This document shows positions 1-8,517 of a DNA stretch of 64,000 bases, piece after piece. Source of the stretch: Lachnospiraceae bacterium. GTDB taxonomy: Bacteria > Bacillota > Clostridia > Lachnospirales > Lachnospiraceae. The notes beneath the pieces were generated by a model, which saw only the letters and a list, made by a program, of their open reading frames with translations, made no database searches and was not told the origin of the DNA. The translations under genes were made by a program, and so were the position numbers. The first letter of the stretch is position 1, and every line of letters begins with the position of its first letter. Location: the NCBI GenBank assembly GCA_030526195.1, contig JAUNDG010000006.1, positions 1 through 64,000 on the forward strand. The letters are read 5' to 3'.

Positions 1-51
1 GTTCTGTTAGCTCTGGTTGGAGCTAAGCCCCAGCCTCACCCCACCTGCGCC

Positions 52-136
52 GCTTCCAGGCGGGCATATGTTTTCTTCATGGCTTGGGCACCAATCCCGA
101 AATCTTCAAACTGCTTCCAGGCGGGCATAGGTTTTC
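52..136. repeat. Duplicated 3' end of the MATE gene
   Basis: A stretch of about 24 bp at 113-136, which encodes the last codons of the MATE gene, recurs with one mismatch at 52-75, just beyond the stop codon. The offset is 61 bp, not a multiple of three, so the copy is out of frame. A tandem duplication at the gene end probably replaced an older C-terminus with the present one. A second gene in the window (lipoprotein, 10950) shows the same pattern. Confidence 0.7.
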
Positions 137-1461
137 CTTGTAATCAGGAAGTACGCTGTCAGAGTCATGACGTTGGTGATGACCCAGCTGATGGGATACA
201 CCAGGTACAGGGTCGGCAGTGTATGGGACACCGGCATGACAAAGGTCAGGTAAAGCAGTCGGAAAACACAGGTGCCGACGATGCAGATGACGGTGGGGGT
301 CATAGAGCGGCCGATACCCCGAAGACACGCGCCGGCCACTTCATAGAGCGCCACCAGAAAATGCAGCCCCAGCACCAGGGAGATCCGCTGTACCGCGTAT
401 TCCAGTACAACCGGGTCTGTGGTGTAAAGCCCGCAGAAGGCTTCTCTGAAAATGAGGATCAGCCCGTTAAAGGTGAAGGCAGACAACGCACCGCCCAGGG
501 TGCACAAAAGCCAGACGCGCCGACACCGATCGGCTTTGCCGGCCCCGTAATTCTGGCCCACAAAGGTGACCGCTGCCTGAACAAAGCCCATGACCAGATA
601 GAAGGAGAAGTATTCCCCGTTGACACCGGCCGCTGAACCGGCCACCGCATCCGGTCCGAAGGAATTGATGCTGGACTGAATGCAGACATTGGCCAGAGCA
701 AAGATCGTGCCCTGAAGCCCCGCCGGAATACCGATTTTGAGGACCTTCGCAAGCTCGGCCCAGTCAATCTTGAGAAGCCGCACATGAACGGCCACCGGAT
801 CCCCGGCTTTTTTAAGAAAATGGAACACCATCACGCAGCTGATGATCTGCGCGATCACCGTCGCCAGCGCTACCCCGGCCACGGACATATGGAACACGAT
901 CACAAAGATCAGATTGAGCACCGCATTGATGGCACCGGAAATGATGAGGCACATAAGAGGCCGACGGGAATCGCCGATGGCCCGTAATATGGCCGCACCG
1001 AAGTTATACAACACCACAAAGGGCATACTGAAGGCATAGACCCTCAGATACAAAATCCCCAAAGGCAGAATATCCGCCGGTGTGTTCATGAGCCTCAGCA
1101 GCGGCCCGGCCAGTCCCAGGCACAGCAGCATAATGCCGATACCGGCAAAGCATGCCGCCATAATGGAGGTGTGCACGGCCTTGCCGATGCGGTCCCTTTC
1201 ACCGCTGCCGATATAGTGAGCCACCACCACGTTAGCCCCGGCGGAAGCCCCCACAAAAAGATTGATAAACAGTGCGATGACCTGAGCGTTGGCCCCGACA
1301 GCCCCCAGCGCGTCATTTCCGGCAAAACGCCCCACCACTGCAATATCCACCGAATTGAAAAGCTGCTGCAGCATACTGCCCGCTGCCACCGGCAGCGCGA
1401 AGAGAATGATCTTCTTAAGCAGTGGCCCGTGAAGCAAATCCGGTTGAGATGATCGATTCAT
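106..1461 (-). CDS. MATE family multidrug/Na+ antiporter
   Basis: Predicted 12-helix integral membrane exporter of the MATE family (NorM/DinF-like), which expels cationic drugs or metabolites using the Na+ or H+ gradient. The protein is 451 residues, the usual family length. The N-terminus shows the typical layout: a short polar start, then a first helix running into VAAGSMLQQLFNSVD and VVGRFAGNDALGAVGA, which matches the conserved MATE helix 1-2 region. The second half repeats the pattern around GIPAGLQGTIFALAN. I chose the start at 1461 because AGGAAAGGA lies a few bases upstream; the frame is open further upstream but that part is Arg-rich and not MATE-like. It stands alone downstream of no obvious partner, so the substrate cannot be inferred. 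The extreme C-terminus appears altered by a 61-bp duplication. Confidence 0.9.
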   Translation of the reverse strand: MNRSSQPDLLHGPLLKKIILFALPVAAGSMLQQLFNSVDIAVVGRFAGNDALGAVGANAQVIALFINLFVGASAGANVVVAHYIGSGERDRIGKAVHTSIMAACFAGIGIMLLCLGLAGPLLRLMNTPADILPLGILYLRVYAFSMPFVVLYNFGAAILRAIGDSRRPLMCLIISGAINAVLNLIFVIVFHMSVAGVALATVIAQIISCVMVFHFLKKAGDPVAVHVRLLKIDWAELAKVLKIGIPAGLQGTIFALANVCIQSSINSFGPDAVAGSAAGVNGEYFSFYLVMGFVQAAVTFVGQNYGAGKADRCRRVWLLCTLGGALSAFTFNGLILIFREAFCGLYTTDPVVLEYAVQRISLVLGLHFLVALYEVAGACLRGIGRSMTPTVICIVGTCVFRLLYLTFVMPVSHTLPTLYLVYPISWVITNVMTLTAYFLITRKTYARLEAV

Positions 1462-1620
1462 GTTATATTTTCCTTTCCTGATCGAAACCACGGCGGACAC
1501 AACCCGCCTTTGCGTTATCCCGGCAGTATCACGGCGCCTACGCATCCTACCATCTTAGTGATACCCCGTCCCAAAGTGCCTGATCCCGGGACTTAACCCA
1601 GCCCAGTGGAACACCGAGGC

Positions 1621-1720
1621 GGACTATCATCACGCGTTGAGATAACGCACAACGGCCTGTCATCATGCATCGGGATAACGCACAACGGCCTGTCATCATG
1701 CATCGGGATAACGCACAACG
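1621..1720. repeat. 33-bp tandem repeat (minisatellite)
   Basis: Units of 33 bp start at 1641, 1674 and 1707 (the last is partial), and a diverged partial unit lies at 1621-1640. The two complete units are identical over all 33 bp. The array fills much of the 1462-1775 gap between the MATE gene and thrS. The short frames that cross it have no ribosome-binding site and I do not call them genes. A hairpin at 1721-1741 follows, but it has no T-run. Confidence 0.85.
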
Positions 1721-1775
1721 GAGCCGGACATCATCCGGCTCCGCTCCACATGCCCATCGGCATGGCACTCATCAT

Positions 1776-3767
1776 TTATTTCTTGTTCTTGCCTTCGAAC
1801 TCTTCCTTCGGCTCTTCTGGACGAATGATCTTATTATCGATCTCGTTCTTCAGATCGGCGATGAAGTCATCCAGCTTCTTCTGGCCTTCGTCACCGGCGA
1901 AGCGTGAGCGGACAGATACCAGGGAGCCGTCCTCGGCTTCCTTCTGACCGACAATGACCTGATAGGGCAGCTTGTCCTTCCAGCCCATACGGATCTTGTA
2001 ACCGATCTTTTCATCGTGAGTATCCACGGTAGCCTTAATGCCGGCAGCTTTCAGCTTGTTGCAGACATCATAAGCGTAGTCCATGAACTTCTCGGAAATC
2101 GGCAGGACGCGCACCTGTTCCGGGCACAGCCAGGTGGGGAACTTGCCGGCATACTTTTCGATCAGCCAGGCCAGTGTTCTCTCATAGCAGCCGACGGAGG
2201 TCCGGTGAATGATGTACGGACGTTTCTTCAGACCATCCTTATCGGTGTAAGTCATGTCATAACGTTCAGCCAGGAACATATCCAGCTGAATGGTGATCAT
2301 GGTGTCTTCCTTGCCGTAGACGTTCTTAGCCTGAACATCGAGCTTCGGACCGTAGAAGGCAGCTTCGCCCACACCTTCCTTATAATCGATGTTAAGGTCG
2401 TCGAGAATCTTGCGCATGAAGTTCTGAACCTCATCCCACTTTTCGGCATCGCCCAGGTAATGGTCAGCATTTTCCGGATCCCACAGAGACAGACGATAAG
2501 TCACATCATCCTGCAGACCCAGAGTGGTCAGACAGTAGTTCATGAGGTCAACGCAACCACGGAACTCATCTTCCGTCTGATCCGGACGGATCACCAGATG
2601 ACCTTCGGAAATGGTGAACTGGCGGACACGGGTCAGACCGTGCATTTCGCCGGAAGACTCATTTCTGAAAAGAGTGGAAGTTTCGCCGTAACGGCAGGGC
2701 AGATCGCGGTAGCTCTTCGGCTCTGCCTTGTAGATCATATACTGGAACGGGCAGGTCATGGGACGCAAAGCGAAGATTTCCTCGTTCGGATCATCCTGCT
2801 TGTCTGTGTCACCCAGAATGAACATGCCTTCTTTGTAGTGATTCCAATGATCGGACATGATGTAAAGCTCGCGCTTGGCCATCAGCGGTGTTTTGGTCCG
2901 CATATAGCCGCGACGTTCTTCCTCATCCTCGATCCAGCGCTGCATAGTCTGAATAATAGCAGCACCCTTGGGCATCATCAGCGGCAGACCCTGACCGATC
3001 ACATCCACTGTGGTGAAAAGACCCATCTCACGGCCCAGTCTGTTGTGGTCGCGCATGCGGGCTTCTTCCAGTCTCTTCAGGTAATCAGCCAGTTCGTCCT
3101 TTGTATTGAAGGCTGCACCGTAAATACGGGTCAGCATCTTGTTCTTTTCGCTGCCGCGCCAGTAAGCACCGGAGCTGGAGGTCAGTTTGAAATACTTGAC
3201 CGGCTTGGTGGTCATCAGATGCGGGCCGGCGCACAGATCGGTGAAGCCGCCCTGATCGTAGAAGCTGATGATGGCATCTTCCGGCAGGTCGCGGATAAGT
3301 TCAGCCTTATAGGGCTCGTCTTCGGCTTCCATGCGGGCGATGGCTTCTTCTCTGGGCAGGGTGTAGCGTGTGATCTCATGACCTTCCTTGATGATCTTCT
3401 TCATCTCGGCTTCGATCTTATCCAGATCCTCGCGGGTAAACGGCTCAGTGTCGAAGTCGTAGTACCAGCCATTTTCGATAGCCGGACCGATGGCGACCTT
3501 CACGCCCGGACGGATCCGCTTGACAGCCTCAGCCATCACGTGGCTGGCTGTGTGGCGCAGAGTCTTGATACCGCCCTCATCCTTGGCTGTTAAAATGTTC
3601 AGTGTCACATCGCTGTCGATGACAGTCCGCAGATCCTTCAGCTTGCCGTTGATCTCGGCGGCGCAGGCCATGCGGGCCAGACCTTCGGAAATGCCCTGAG
3701 CCACTTCGAAGGCTGATACCGGATGATCGTATTCAATAACCGTATTATCTTTCAGTGTAATCTTCAT
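1776..3767 (-). CDS. thrS: Threonyl-tRNA synthetase
   Basis: Class II aminoacyl-tRNA synthetase that charges tRNA-Thr in the cytoplasm. At 663 residues it has the standard order: TGS domain (about 1-62), the HxxxH editing/second additional domain (around 72-225, RHTASHVMAEAV), catalytic core with MTCPFQ (motif 2 region), EGHLV, and HRTSVGCYERTLAWL (motif 3), then the anticodon-binding domain (about 550-640). A Lys/Glu-rich tail (KPEEPKEEFEGKNKK-like) extends the end. The variant MTCPFQ and ISEGH signatures match the divergent clostridial ThrS type rather than the Escherichia coli type. The start has AGAAGGAAA upstream. It lies about 80 bp downstream of the SEC-C gene, with only a hairpin between, and I see no T-box leader. 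Confidence 0.96.
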   Translation of the reverse strand: MKITLKDNTVIEYDHPVSAFEVAQGISEGLARMACAAEINGKLKDLRTVIDSDVTLNILTAKDEGGIKTLRHTASHVMAEAVKRIRPGVKVAIGPAIENGWYYDFDTEPFTREDLDKIEAEMKKIIKEGHEITRYTLPREEAIARMEAEDEPYKAELIRDLPEDAIISFYDQGGFTDLCAGPHLMTTKPVKYFKLTSSSGAYWRGSEKNKMLTRIYGAAFNTKDELADYLKRLEEARMRDHNRLGREMGLFTTVDVIGQGLPLMMPKGAAIIQTMQRWIEDEEERRGYMRTKTPLMAKRELYIMSDHWNHYKEGMFILGDTDKQDDPNEEIFALRPMTCPFQYMIYKAEPKSYRDLPCRYGETSTLFRNESSGEMHGLTRVRQFTISEGHLVIRPDQTEDEFRGCVDLMNYCLTTLGLQDDVTYRLSLWDPENADHYLGDAEKWDEVQNFMRKILDDLNIDYKEGVGEAAFYGPKLDVQAKNVYGKEDTMITIQLDMFLAERYDMTYTDKDGLKKRPYIIHRTSVGCYERTLAWLIEKYAGKFPTWLCPEQVRVLPISEKFMDYAYDVCNKLKAAGIKATVDTHDEKIGYKIRMGWKDKLPYQVIVGQKEAEDGSLVSVRSRFAGDEGQKKLDDFIADLKNEIDNKIIRPEEPKEEFEGKNKK

Positions 3768-3793
3768 AGCTTTTCCTTCTCTTGTTTTCCTTT

Positions 3794-3827
3794 ATGAAAA
3801 TGGGGCTCCCGAAGGCACCATTTTCAT
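3794..3827. repeat. Hairpin copy of the GAAAATG element
   Basis: Perfect 10-bp inverted repeat ATGAAAATGG (3794-3803) and CCATTTTCAT (3818-3827). On the minus strand the loop includes a TTCG tetraloop-like centre. It sits between the SEC-C gene and thrS, so it could attenuate or process the transcript, but no T-run follows. It belongs to the dispersed GAAAATGRGG family described in the findings. Confidence 0.75.
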
Positions 3828-3849
3828 GGAAAAACAGGCATATTTATGC

Positions 3850-4401
3850 TTAGTTGTTGCGGCCGCAGCACTGTTTGTACTTCTTACCGGAACCGCAGGG
3901 GCAGGGATCGTTACGGCCGATCTTCTTCGGCTTCACGATGGTGCCGGACTTACGGGATTCCAGGAACAGCTCATGCTGTCTGTCCTTGCTGAAGATGGCA
4001 TCCCACTGCGGCAGGCTGTACAGCCAGTCGGCGCGGGCATCCACCATATTCTTGTACAGTTCTTCCTTGTCATAGTTCAGGCTGACAACGGTGTCTTCTG
4101 TCATGGTTTCGATGGGGTTCTTTTCCACAAGGCTGTCGTTGATGCCGTCAAGGAAACCAACCATTTTTTCAAGAGTTGTGTCGAACTTTTCAGCCAGTTC
4201 CTTTACGGTGCCGCTGACCACTTCATCCGGTGTGGCGAGAATGACTTCATAGATGCCCTTCTCTGTTTCAAAATAATCGGCCCACAGTCTCTGGATGTCG
4301 CCCTTGTTGGCTTTCTGATCGTAAGCCTTGGCTCTCCACTGACCCAGCAGAGTATTTTTATCTATTTTGAATTCTTCTGCGAGTGTCTTTTCGTCTGACA
4401 T
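3850..4401 (-). CDS. SEC-C metal-binding domain protein
   Basis: Small cytoplasmic protein of 183 residues ending in a zinc-binding SEC-C motif ([14 protein letters not shown], the last ~20 residues), the same motif found at the C-terminus of SecA and in many stand-alone proteins. The upstream ~160 residues are helical and acidic and contain no enzyme motif that I recognise. The start was set at the ATG following TTAAGGAGATATC; the longer open frame upstream lacks similarity. A promoter lies at 4457-4485 and thrS follows in the same direction, so the two may be cotranscribed. Function unknown beyond metal or protein binding. Confidence 0.85.
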   Translation of the reverse strand: MSDEKTLAEEFKIDKNTLLGQWRAKAYDQKANKGDIQRLWADYFETEKGIYEVILATPDEVVSGTVKELAEKFDTTLEKMVGFLDGINDSLVEKNPIETMTEDTVVSLNYDKEELYKNMVDARADWLYSLPQWDAIFSKDRQHELFLESRKSGTIVKPKKIGRNDPCPCGSGKKYKQCCGRNN

Positions 4402-4456
4402 TGCTGATATCTCCTTAATATTAAAGTATTCGTAAACAAAAAATTGTCTGCCTTTC

Positions 4457-4485
4457 ATTGTGTCACAAGTTTTTTTATTCGTCAA
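4457..4485 (-). promoter_or_regulatory. Sigma-A type promoter of the SEC-C gene
   Basis: On the minus strand TTGACG (4480-4485), a 17-bp spacer and CACAAT (4457-4462). The -35 box and spacer are near ideal and the -10 box is weak. It is about 55 bp upstream of the chosen ATG. Confidence 0.5.
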
Positions 4486-4543
4486 CCCTCCTTTGCACCG
4501 CTGCCTGCCCTGTGGTATCATCAGGAGCGGAGGTTTTTAAAAA

Positions 4544-5368
4544 ATGAAATCAAAAATGACTGTCCGCCGGCTTCTGGCCATCGCCGGCATCATCCTGTTA
4601 CTTCTTATGTATATCCTGGCCTTTGTCTTTGCCATGATCGACAGCCCGCAGGCCGCGGTCCTTTTCCGGGCCTCCATCGCCTGTACGATCCTGGTGCCGA
4701 TCTTCCTCTATGTCTTCCTCATGGTGGCCAGGACGGTCCGTCCGTCCAAGTCCCCCCTCATCGACACCATCGTCTTTGACGTGGGCAACGTGCTCATCGA
4801 CTTTGACTTCGAGCGGGAGATCCGAGCCAAAAACTATCCGCAGGAGGTCAATGACATTTTCTTCGGAAATGAGGTGTTCAACAGCCTCTGGCGTGAATAT
4901 GACCTGGGGAATCTCTCCGATGAGGAGATCCGCCGTCGGTTCCTTGAAACCTTCCCGGATCACACAGAAGAGGTGAGCTTCGTGCTGGACAATGCCGAAA
5001 GCTGGCTTCACATCTTCCCCTACACCATGGATTGGCTGGCCTCCCTGAAGCAGCGGGGCTATCGCCTTTACGTCCTGTCAAACTGGTCCGACCATATGTA
5101 CCGTCACATTGAAAGCACCGGCGAAAGCGCTTTCACCGCTTACATGGACGGGTGCCTCTGGTCCTATCAGCATCACCTGACCAAGCCGGATCCGGCCATC
5201 TACCGGAAGCTGGCCTCTATGTTCAACATTGATCCGAAGCGTGCCGTCTTCATCGACGACATGAAGGAAAATACCGCAGCCGCCGCCAAAGAGGGCTTCA
5301 ACACCATCACCTTCAAGGATTTGGAAGATACCCGTCAAAAGCTCCGTTCTGTGGGCGTGAAGTGGTGA
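4544..5368 (+). CDS. Membrane-anchored HAD-IA family hydrolase
   Basis: 274-residue protein with two N-terminal hydrophobic helices (about 10-32 and 41-64), followed by a complete haloacid-dehalogenase domain. Motif I is DVGNVLIDFD (about 79-88), motif II LSNWSD, motif III KPDPAIY and motif IV FIDDMKEN. HAD-IA enzymes hydrolyse phosphoesters or related substrates; the sequence resembles the YihX/epoxide-hydrolase-like group, in which a phosphosugar is a common substrate. The membrane anchor is unusual, because most of the family is soluble. It is transcribed alone, divergent from the SEC-C gene, with a strong terminator directly after the stop. Substrate unknown. Confidence 0.85.
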   Translation: MKSKMTVRRLLAIAGIILLLLMYILAFVFAMIDSPQAAVLFRASIACTILVPIFLYVFLMVARTVRPSKSPLIDTIVFDVGNVLIDFDFEREIRAKNYPQEVNDIFFGNEVFNSLWREYDLGNLSDEEIRRRFLETFPDHTEEVSFVLDNAESWLHIFPYTMDWLASLKQRGYRLYVLSNWSDHMYRHIESTGESAFTAYMDGCLWSYQHHLTKPDPAIYRKLASMFNIDPKRAVFIDDMKENTAAAAKEGFNTITFKDLEDTRQKLRSVGVKW

Positions 5369-5381
5369 ACAAACATATAGC

Positions 5382-5422
5382 ATACCGCCCGTTCCTGATC
5401 TCTCAGGAGCGGGCGGTATTGT
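5382..5422 (+). terminator. Terminator after the HAD gene
   Basis: Long inverted repeat: ATACCGCCCG plus TTCCTGA pairs with TCAGGA plus GCGGGCGGTAT, followed by TGTT. It lies 13 bp past the HAD stop. The rest of the gap up to cysK (5423-5568) holds one GAAAATG copy and nothing else recognisable. Confidence 0.85.
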
Positions 5423-5568
5423 TATGGGAACCTTATTGGAAAACGGAGTATATGAGACCCCGTATCATGGCCTTTTACTAACCTCCGGCCCCGGGCATAC
5501 CATTTATGAAAATGGTTTGTCTCAGGCCTCAGGCATTTCTTTTGTCCCAAAAGGTTCTGTCTTATGTC

Positions 5569-6507
5569 TTAGGCTTCGTCCGCAAACAGCGGTGTTGACA
5601 GGTAACGATCACCGGTATCCGGCAGCAGGACCACGATGGTCTTCCCTTCATTTTCGGGACGCTTGGCCAGCTCGATAGCCGCTGTCACGGCAGCACCTGA
5701 GGAAATGCCCACCAGGACACCTTCCTGACGGCCGATTAGACGACCGCCGGCAAAAGCAGCCTCATTTTCGACAGTAATGATCTCATCGTAAATCTCAGTG
5801 TTCAGGGTATCCGGCACGAAACCGGCACCGATGCCCTGGATCTTATGAGCCCCTGCCCGGCCTTCGGACAGCACCGGTGAGGAAGCGGGCTCAACAGCCA
5901 CAACCTTCACGTCGGCCTTCTGAGACTTCAGAAAACCGCCCACGCCTGAGACAGTGCCGCCTGTGCCGACACCGGCCACGAAGATATCCACGTCGCCATC
6001 AGTGTCTGCCCAGATTTCCGGACCTGTGGTCTCGAAATGAGCCTTCGGGTTGGCCGGGTTCACAAACTGCCCCGGGATAAAGCTGTTGGGGATTTCGGCG
6101 GCCAGCTCGTCAGCCTTGGCGATGGCACCCTTCATGCCCTTGGCCCCCTCTGTCAGCACCAGTTCGGCGCCGTAGGCTTTCATCAGTGTCCGGCGTTCCA
6201 CGGACATGGTTTCCGGCATGGTGATGATGATGCGATAACCTCTGGCGGCAGCCACGGCAGCCAGGCCGATACCGGTGTTGCCGCTGGTGGGCTCGATGAT
6301 GACGGAATCCGGTTTCAGGACGCCAGCCTTTTCGGCCTCATCGATCATAGCCCTGGCGATACGGTCCTTAACAGAACCGGCCGGGTTAAAATATTCAAGC
6401 TTAGCCAGGACTCTGGCCTTCAGACCTTCTGATTTTTCAATGTGTGTCAGTTCAAGAAGCGGTGTGTGGCCGATAAGCTGATCGGCTGATGTATAGATTT
6501 TTCCCAT
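5569..6507 (-). CDS. cysK: Cysteine synthase (O-acetylserine sulfhydrylase)
   Basis: PLP enzyme that makes L-cysteine from O-acetylserine and sulfide. The 312-residue protein has the canonical [10 protein letters not shown] with the PLP lysine (about residue 45), the TSGNTGIG substrate loop, the [12 protein letters not shown] phosphate-binding loop, and [11 protein letters not shown] near the C-terminus. The start was placed at the ATG after GAGGATATTG; an upstream in-frame ATG lacks the family sequence. It lies 125 bp downstream of metY on the same strand, so it is probably in the metY transcript or served by a weak -10 TATAAT at 6599-6604. Together with metY and the divergent iscS it forms a sulfur-assimilation cluster. 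Confidence 0.95.
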   Translation of the reverse strand: MGKIYTSADQLIGHTPLLELTHIEKSEGLKARVLAKLEYFNPAGSVKDRIARAMIDEAEKAGVLKPDSVIIEPTSGNTGIGLAAVAAARGYRIIITMPETMSVERRTLMKAYGAELVLTEGAKGMKGAIAKADELAAEIPNSFIPGQFVNPANPKAHFETTGPEIWADTDGDVDIFVAGVGTGGTVSGVGGFLKSQKADVKVVAVEPASSPVLSEGRAGAHKIQGIGAGFVPDTLNTEIYDEIITVENEAAFAGGRLIGRQEGVLVGISSGAAVTAAIELAKRPENEGKTIVVLLPDTGDRYLSTPLFADEA

Positions 6508-6632
6508 AACAATATCCTCATTTTTCTCGTCAGGCAGGGGCCTCATTTTCGAAAGGATGAGCGCCGCCCGGCCTGTCATATCGTCTTATTTAAGTCCCAT
6601 TATACCCTTTTTTCCAGGTAACATTCTATTCA

Positions 6633-7913
6633 TTAAAGAGCGGCAAAGCCTTTTTCCAGATCGGCGATGATGTCGTCGATGTGTTCGGTACCGATGGAAA
6701 GGCGGATCGTGCCCTGTGTGATACCGCTGCCGGCCAGCTCTTCATCATTCATCTGAGAATGTGTGGTGGAAGCCGGGTGGATGACAAGAGACTTCACGTC
6801 AGCTACGTTAGCCAGCAGTGAGAAGATTTCCAGGTTGTCGATGAACTTGAAGGCTGCTTCACGGCCACCCTTGATCTCGAATGTGAAAATGGAGCCGCCG
6901 CCGTTCGGGAAGTACTTCTCATACAGCGCATGGTCCGGATGATCCGGCAGAGACGGATGATTGACCTTGACAACAGCGTCCTTAGTCTGCAGATATTCGA
7001 TGACCTTCTTGGCATTTTCGGCATGGCGATCAAGACGAAGGGACAGAGTCTCGGCGCCCTGCAGCAGCAGGAAGGCATTGAACGGAGAAATGGTGGCACC
7101 CTCGTCGCGCAGCAGAATGGCACGGATGTATGTCACGAAGGCAGCCGGGCCGGCAGCATCGGCGAAGGAAACGCCGTGGTAGCTCGGGTTCGGAGCGGCG
7201 ATCTGCGGATAGCGACTGGAAGCCTTCCAGTCGAAGGTACCGCCGTCAACGATGATACCGCCCAGTGTGGTGCCGTGACCGCCGATGAACTTGGTGGCGG
7301 AATGGATCACGATGTCAGCGCCGTGTTCGATGGGACGGATGAGGTACGGTGTGCCGAATGTGTTATCGATAAGAAGCGGCAGACCATGGCGATGAGCGAT
7401 GGCGGCAACAGCATCGATATCAGGAATGTCGCTGTTGGGGTTACCCAGTGTTTCAATGAAAACAGCCTTTGTGTTGTCCTGAATAGCGGCCTCAACTTCC
7501 TCAATGTTATGCACATCCACAAATGTAGTGGTGATGCCGAAGCGCTTCAGTGTGTGTGCCAGCAGATTGTAGGAACCGCCGTAAATGGTTTTCTGAGCCA
7601 CAATGTGATCACCGCTGCCGGCCACAGCCTGCAGAGCATAAGTGATAGCTGCGGCGCCGCTGGCCAGTGCCAGAGCTGCGCTGCCGCCTTCAAGAGCGGC
7701 GATACGTTCTTCCAGAACAGCCTGTGTTGAGTTTGTCAGTCTGCCGTAGATGTTACCGGCATCAGCCAGGCCAAAACGATCGGCGGCATGCTGGGCATTA
7801 TGGAAAACGTAAGAGGTTGTCTGGTAAATCGGGACGGCTCTGGAATCGGTTACCGGATCCGGCTGTTCCTGACCTGCGTGAAGCTGAAGTGTTTCAAATC
7901 TATAATTGCTCAT
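6633..7913 (-). CDS. metY: O-acetylhomoserine sulfhydrylase
   Basis: PLP enzyme of the Cys/Met metabolism family that converts O-acetylhomoserine and sulfide to homocysteine (direct sulfhydrylation). At 426 residues it has the length typical of MetY rather than the shorter cystathionine synthases. Landmarks: TTSYVF near residue 32, [10 protein letters not shown], the PLP lysine in [13 protein letters not shown] (about residue 210), and the C-terminal [10 protein letters not shown] and [12 protein letters not shown]. The ribosome-binding site AGAAGGAGATAACC is strong. The 5' leader is about 390 nt and contains a Cys/Met-rich 31-codon ORF and an intrinsic terminator, which points to control by cysteine and methionine supply. 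Confidence 0.94.
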   Translation of the reverse strand: MSNYRFETLQLHAGQEQPDPVTDSRAVPIYQTTSYVFHNAQHAADRFGLADAGNIYGRLTNSTQAVLEERIAALEGGSAALALASGAAAITYALQAVAGSGDHIVAQKTIYGGSYNLLAHTLKRFGITTTFVDVHNIEEVEAAIQDNTKAVFIETLGNPNSDIPDIDAVAAIAHRHGLPLLIDNTFGTPYLIRPIEHGADIVIHSATKFIGGHGTTLGGIIVDGGTFDWKASSRYPQIAAPNPSYHGVSFADAAGPAAFVTYIRAILLRDEGATISPFNAFLLLQGAETLSLRLDRHAENAKKVIEYLQTKDAVVKVNHPSLPDHPDHALYEKYFPNGGGSIFTFEIKGGREAAFKFIDNLEIFSLLANVADVKSLVIHPASTTHSQMNDEELAGSGITQGTIRLSIGTEHIDDIIADLEKGFAAL

Positions 7914-8020
7914 AATGGTTATCTCCTTCTATTAAATAGGAAGCGGTACGCGGTTGGGACCGCTTCGTCTGTCTGTCAAAAATGGTTTATCGAAACCCTT
8001 GCGGGTTTTACATTTCAGAA

Positions 8021-8055
8021 AATAAAAAATCCGGCGTTCCAAACGGGGCACCGGC
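8021..8055 (-). terminator. Leader attenuator upstream of metY
   Basis: On the minus strand CCGGTG (8050-8055) pairs with CGCCGG (8031-8036), with extra CC/GG pairs inside, followed by the T-run ATTTTTTATT (8021-8030). It begins 23 nt after the leader ORF stop codon (8079) and lies about 110 nt before the metY start, the position expected of an attenuator. A second small hairpin with AAACCC/GGGTTT arms lies at 7993-8008. Confidence 0.75.
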
Positions 8056-8078
8056 GTCAAAAAGTAAGCTCTCCTGTA

Positions 8079-8174
8079 TCAACACATGTGACACATACTC
8101 TGACACTCTTCGACCCCCGACATTCGACACATGCCGTACATGAGTGAAAACTGACAAGTGATAAGCTTCTTCAT
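8079..8174 (-). CDS. Cys/Met-rich leader peptide of metY
   Basis: 31-codon ORF, too short for automatic calling, read by hand codon by codon. Cys is at 7, 16, 24, 28 and 31; Met is at 1, 12, 15, 18, 27 and 30. Nine of the last twenty residues are Cys or Met and the peptide ends MCHMC before TGA. The ribosome-binding site AAAGGAG has an 8-nt spacing to ATG. It lies between a good promoter (8311-8339) and an intrinsic terminator (8021-8055), upstream of metY and cysK. This is the layout of ribosome-mediated attenuation, where scarce Cys-tRNA or Met-tRNA would stall the ribosome and prevent termination. The peptide has no other recognisable feature. No SAM riboswitch or T-box was seen in the same leader. 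Confidence 0.8.
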   Translation of the reverse strand: MKKLITCQFSLMYGMCRMSGVEECQSMCHMC

Positions 8175-8310
8175 AATTGAATCTCCTTTCTCTGAGGTGA
8201 AATCTTCGGATCATCCTGTGGCCGATGTCTGACATCCGACCGTTTTTTCTTAACTGACGATTCCCATTCGTTATTGTCTCGTCCGAAGTACCAACCTCTT
8301 GATGGGTCTT

Positions 8311-8339
8311 ATTCTACACCCACTCCCCTACCGCGTCAA
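8311..8339 (-). promoter_or_regulatory. Promoter of the leader-metY transcript
   Basis: Minus strand TTGACG (8334-8339), 17-bp spacer, TAGAAT (8311-8316). Transcription would start near 8304, about 130 nt before the leader ORF. The -35 box is embedded in ACCTATTGACG, which shares the ACCTATT half-site with the divergent isc operator. Confidence 0.65.
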
Positions 8340-8374
8340 TAGGTAATTTATATTTTTTTTACACCTTCATGGAC

Positions 8375-8403
8375 TTGACGAATCCCGTGGATTTGTCTAT
8401 ACT
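8375..8403 (+). promoter_or_regulatory. Promoter of the iscS-iscU-rrf2 operon
   Basis: TTGACG (8375-8380), 17-bp spacer, TATACT (8398-8403). It is back to back with the metY leader promoter; the two -35 boxes are 35 bp apart. Confidence 0.65.
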
Positions 8404-8410
8404 TCAATTG

Positions 8411-8429
8411 ACCTATTTTTTTAGTAGGT
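8411..8429 (+). promoter_or_regulatory. Candidate Rrf2/IscR-type operator
   Basis: Inverted repeat ACCTA-N9-TAGGT with an AT-rich centre, just downstream of the isc -10 box and covering the expected transcription start. Its form fits Rrf2-family operators (AT-rich centre, short GC-containing arms). The gene for such a regulator is the last of this operon, so autorepression is the simplest reading. Binding is inferred only. Confidence 0.45.
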
Positions 8430-8517
8430 AGAGAATGACTCATTCTCGTTCCCCACGGCCCAGCCCGGCCCGATCGGAACGACATGCCATAACTCTTTTG
8501 AAAGGAGACCTTATCTT

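Noticed and set aside
1621-1720. CRISPR array
   Set aside because: The units are directly contiguous 33-bp repeats without unique spacers, and no cas genes are present.
1721-1741. Hairpin GAGCCGGA/TCCGGCTC as thrS terminator
   Set aside because: A good stem, but no T-run follows on the minus strand, so I do not call a terminator.
2016-3593. Long plus-strand open frame (525 codons) opposite thrS
   Set aside because: It is the antisense shadow of thrS, which has complete family motifs; the plus frame has no ribosome-binding site and no recognisable protein features.
8008-8235. 75-codon minus-strand frame across the metY leader
   Set aside because: It overlaps the 31-codon leader ORF in another frame, lacks a ribosome-binding site and runs through the terminator hairpin.
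7914-8300. SAM (S-box) riboswitch or T-box in the metY leader
   Set aside because: I could not find the S-box core or the T-box GGTGG-type box on the minus strand; the short ORF and terminator explain the leader better.
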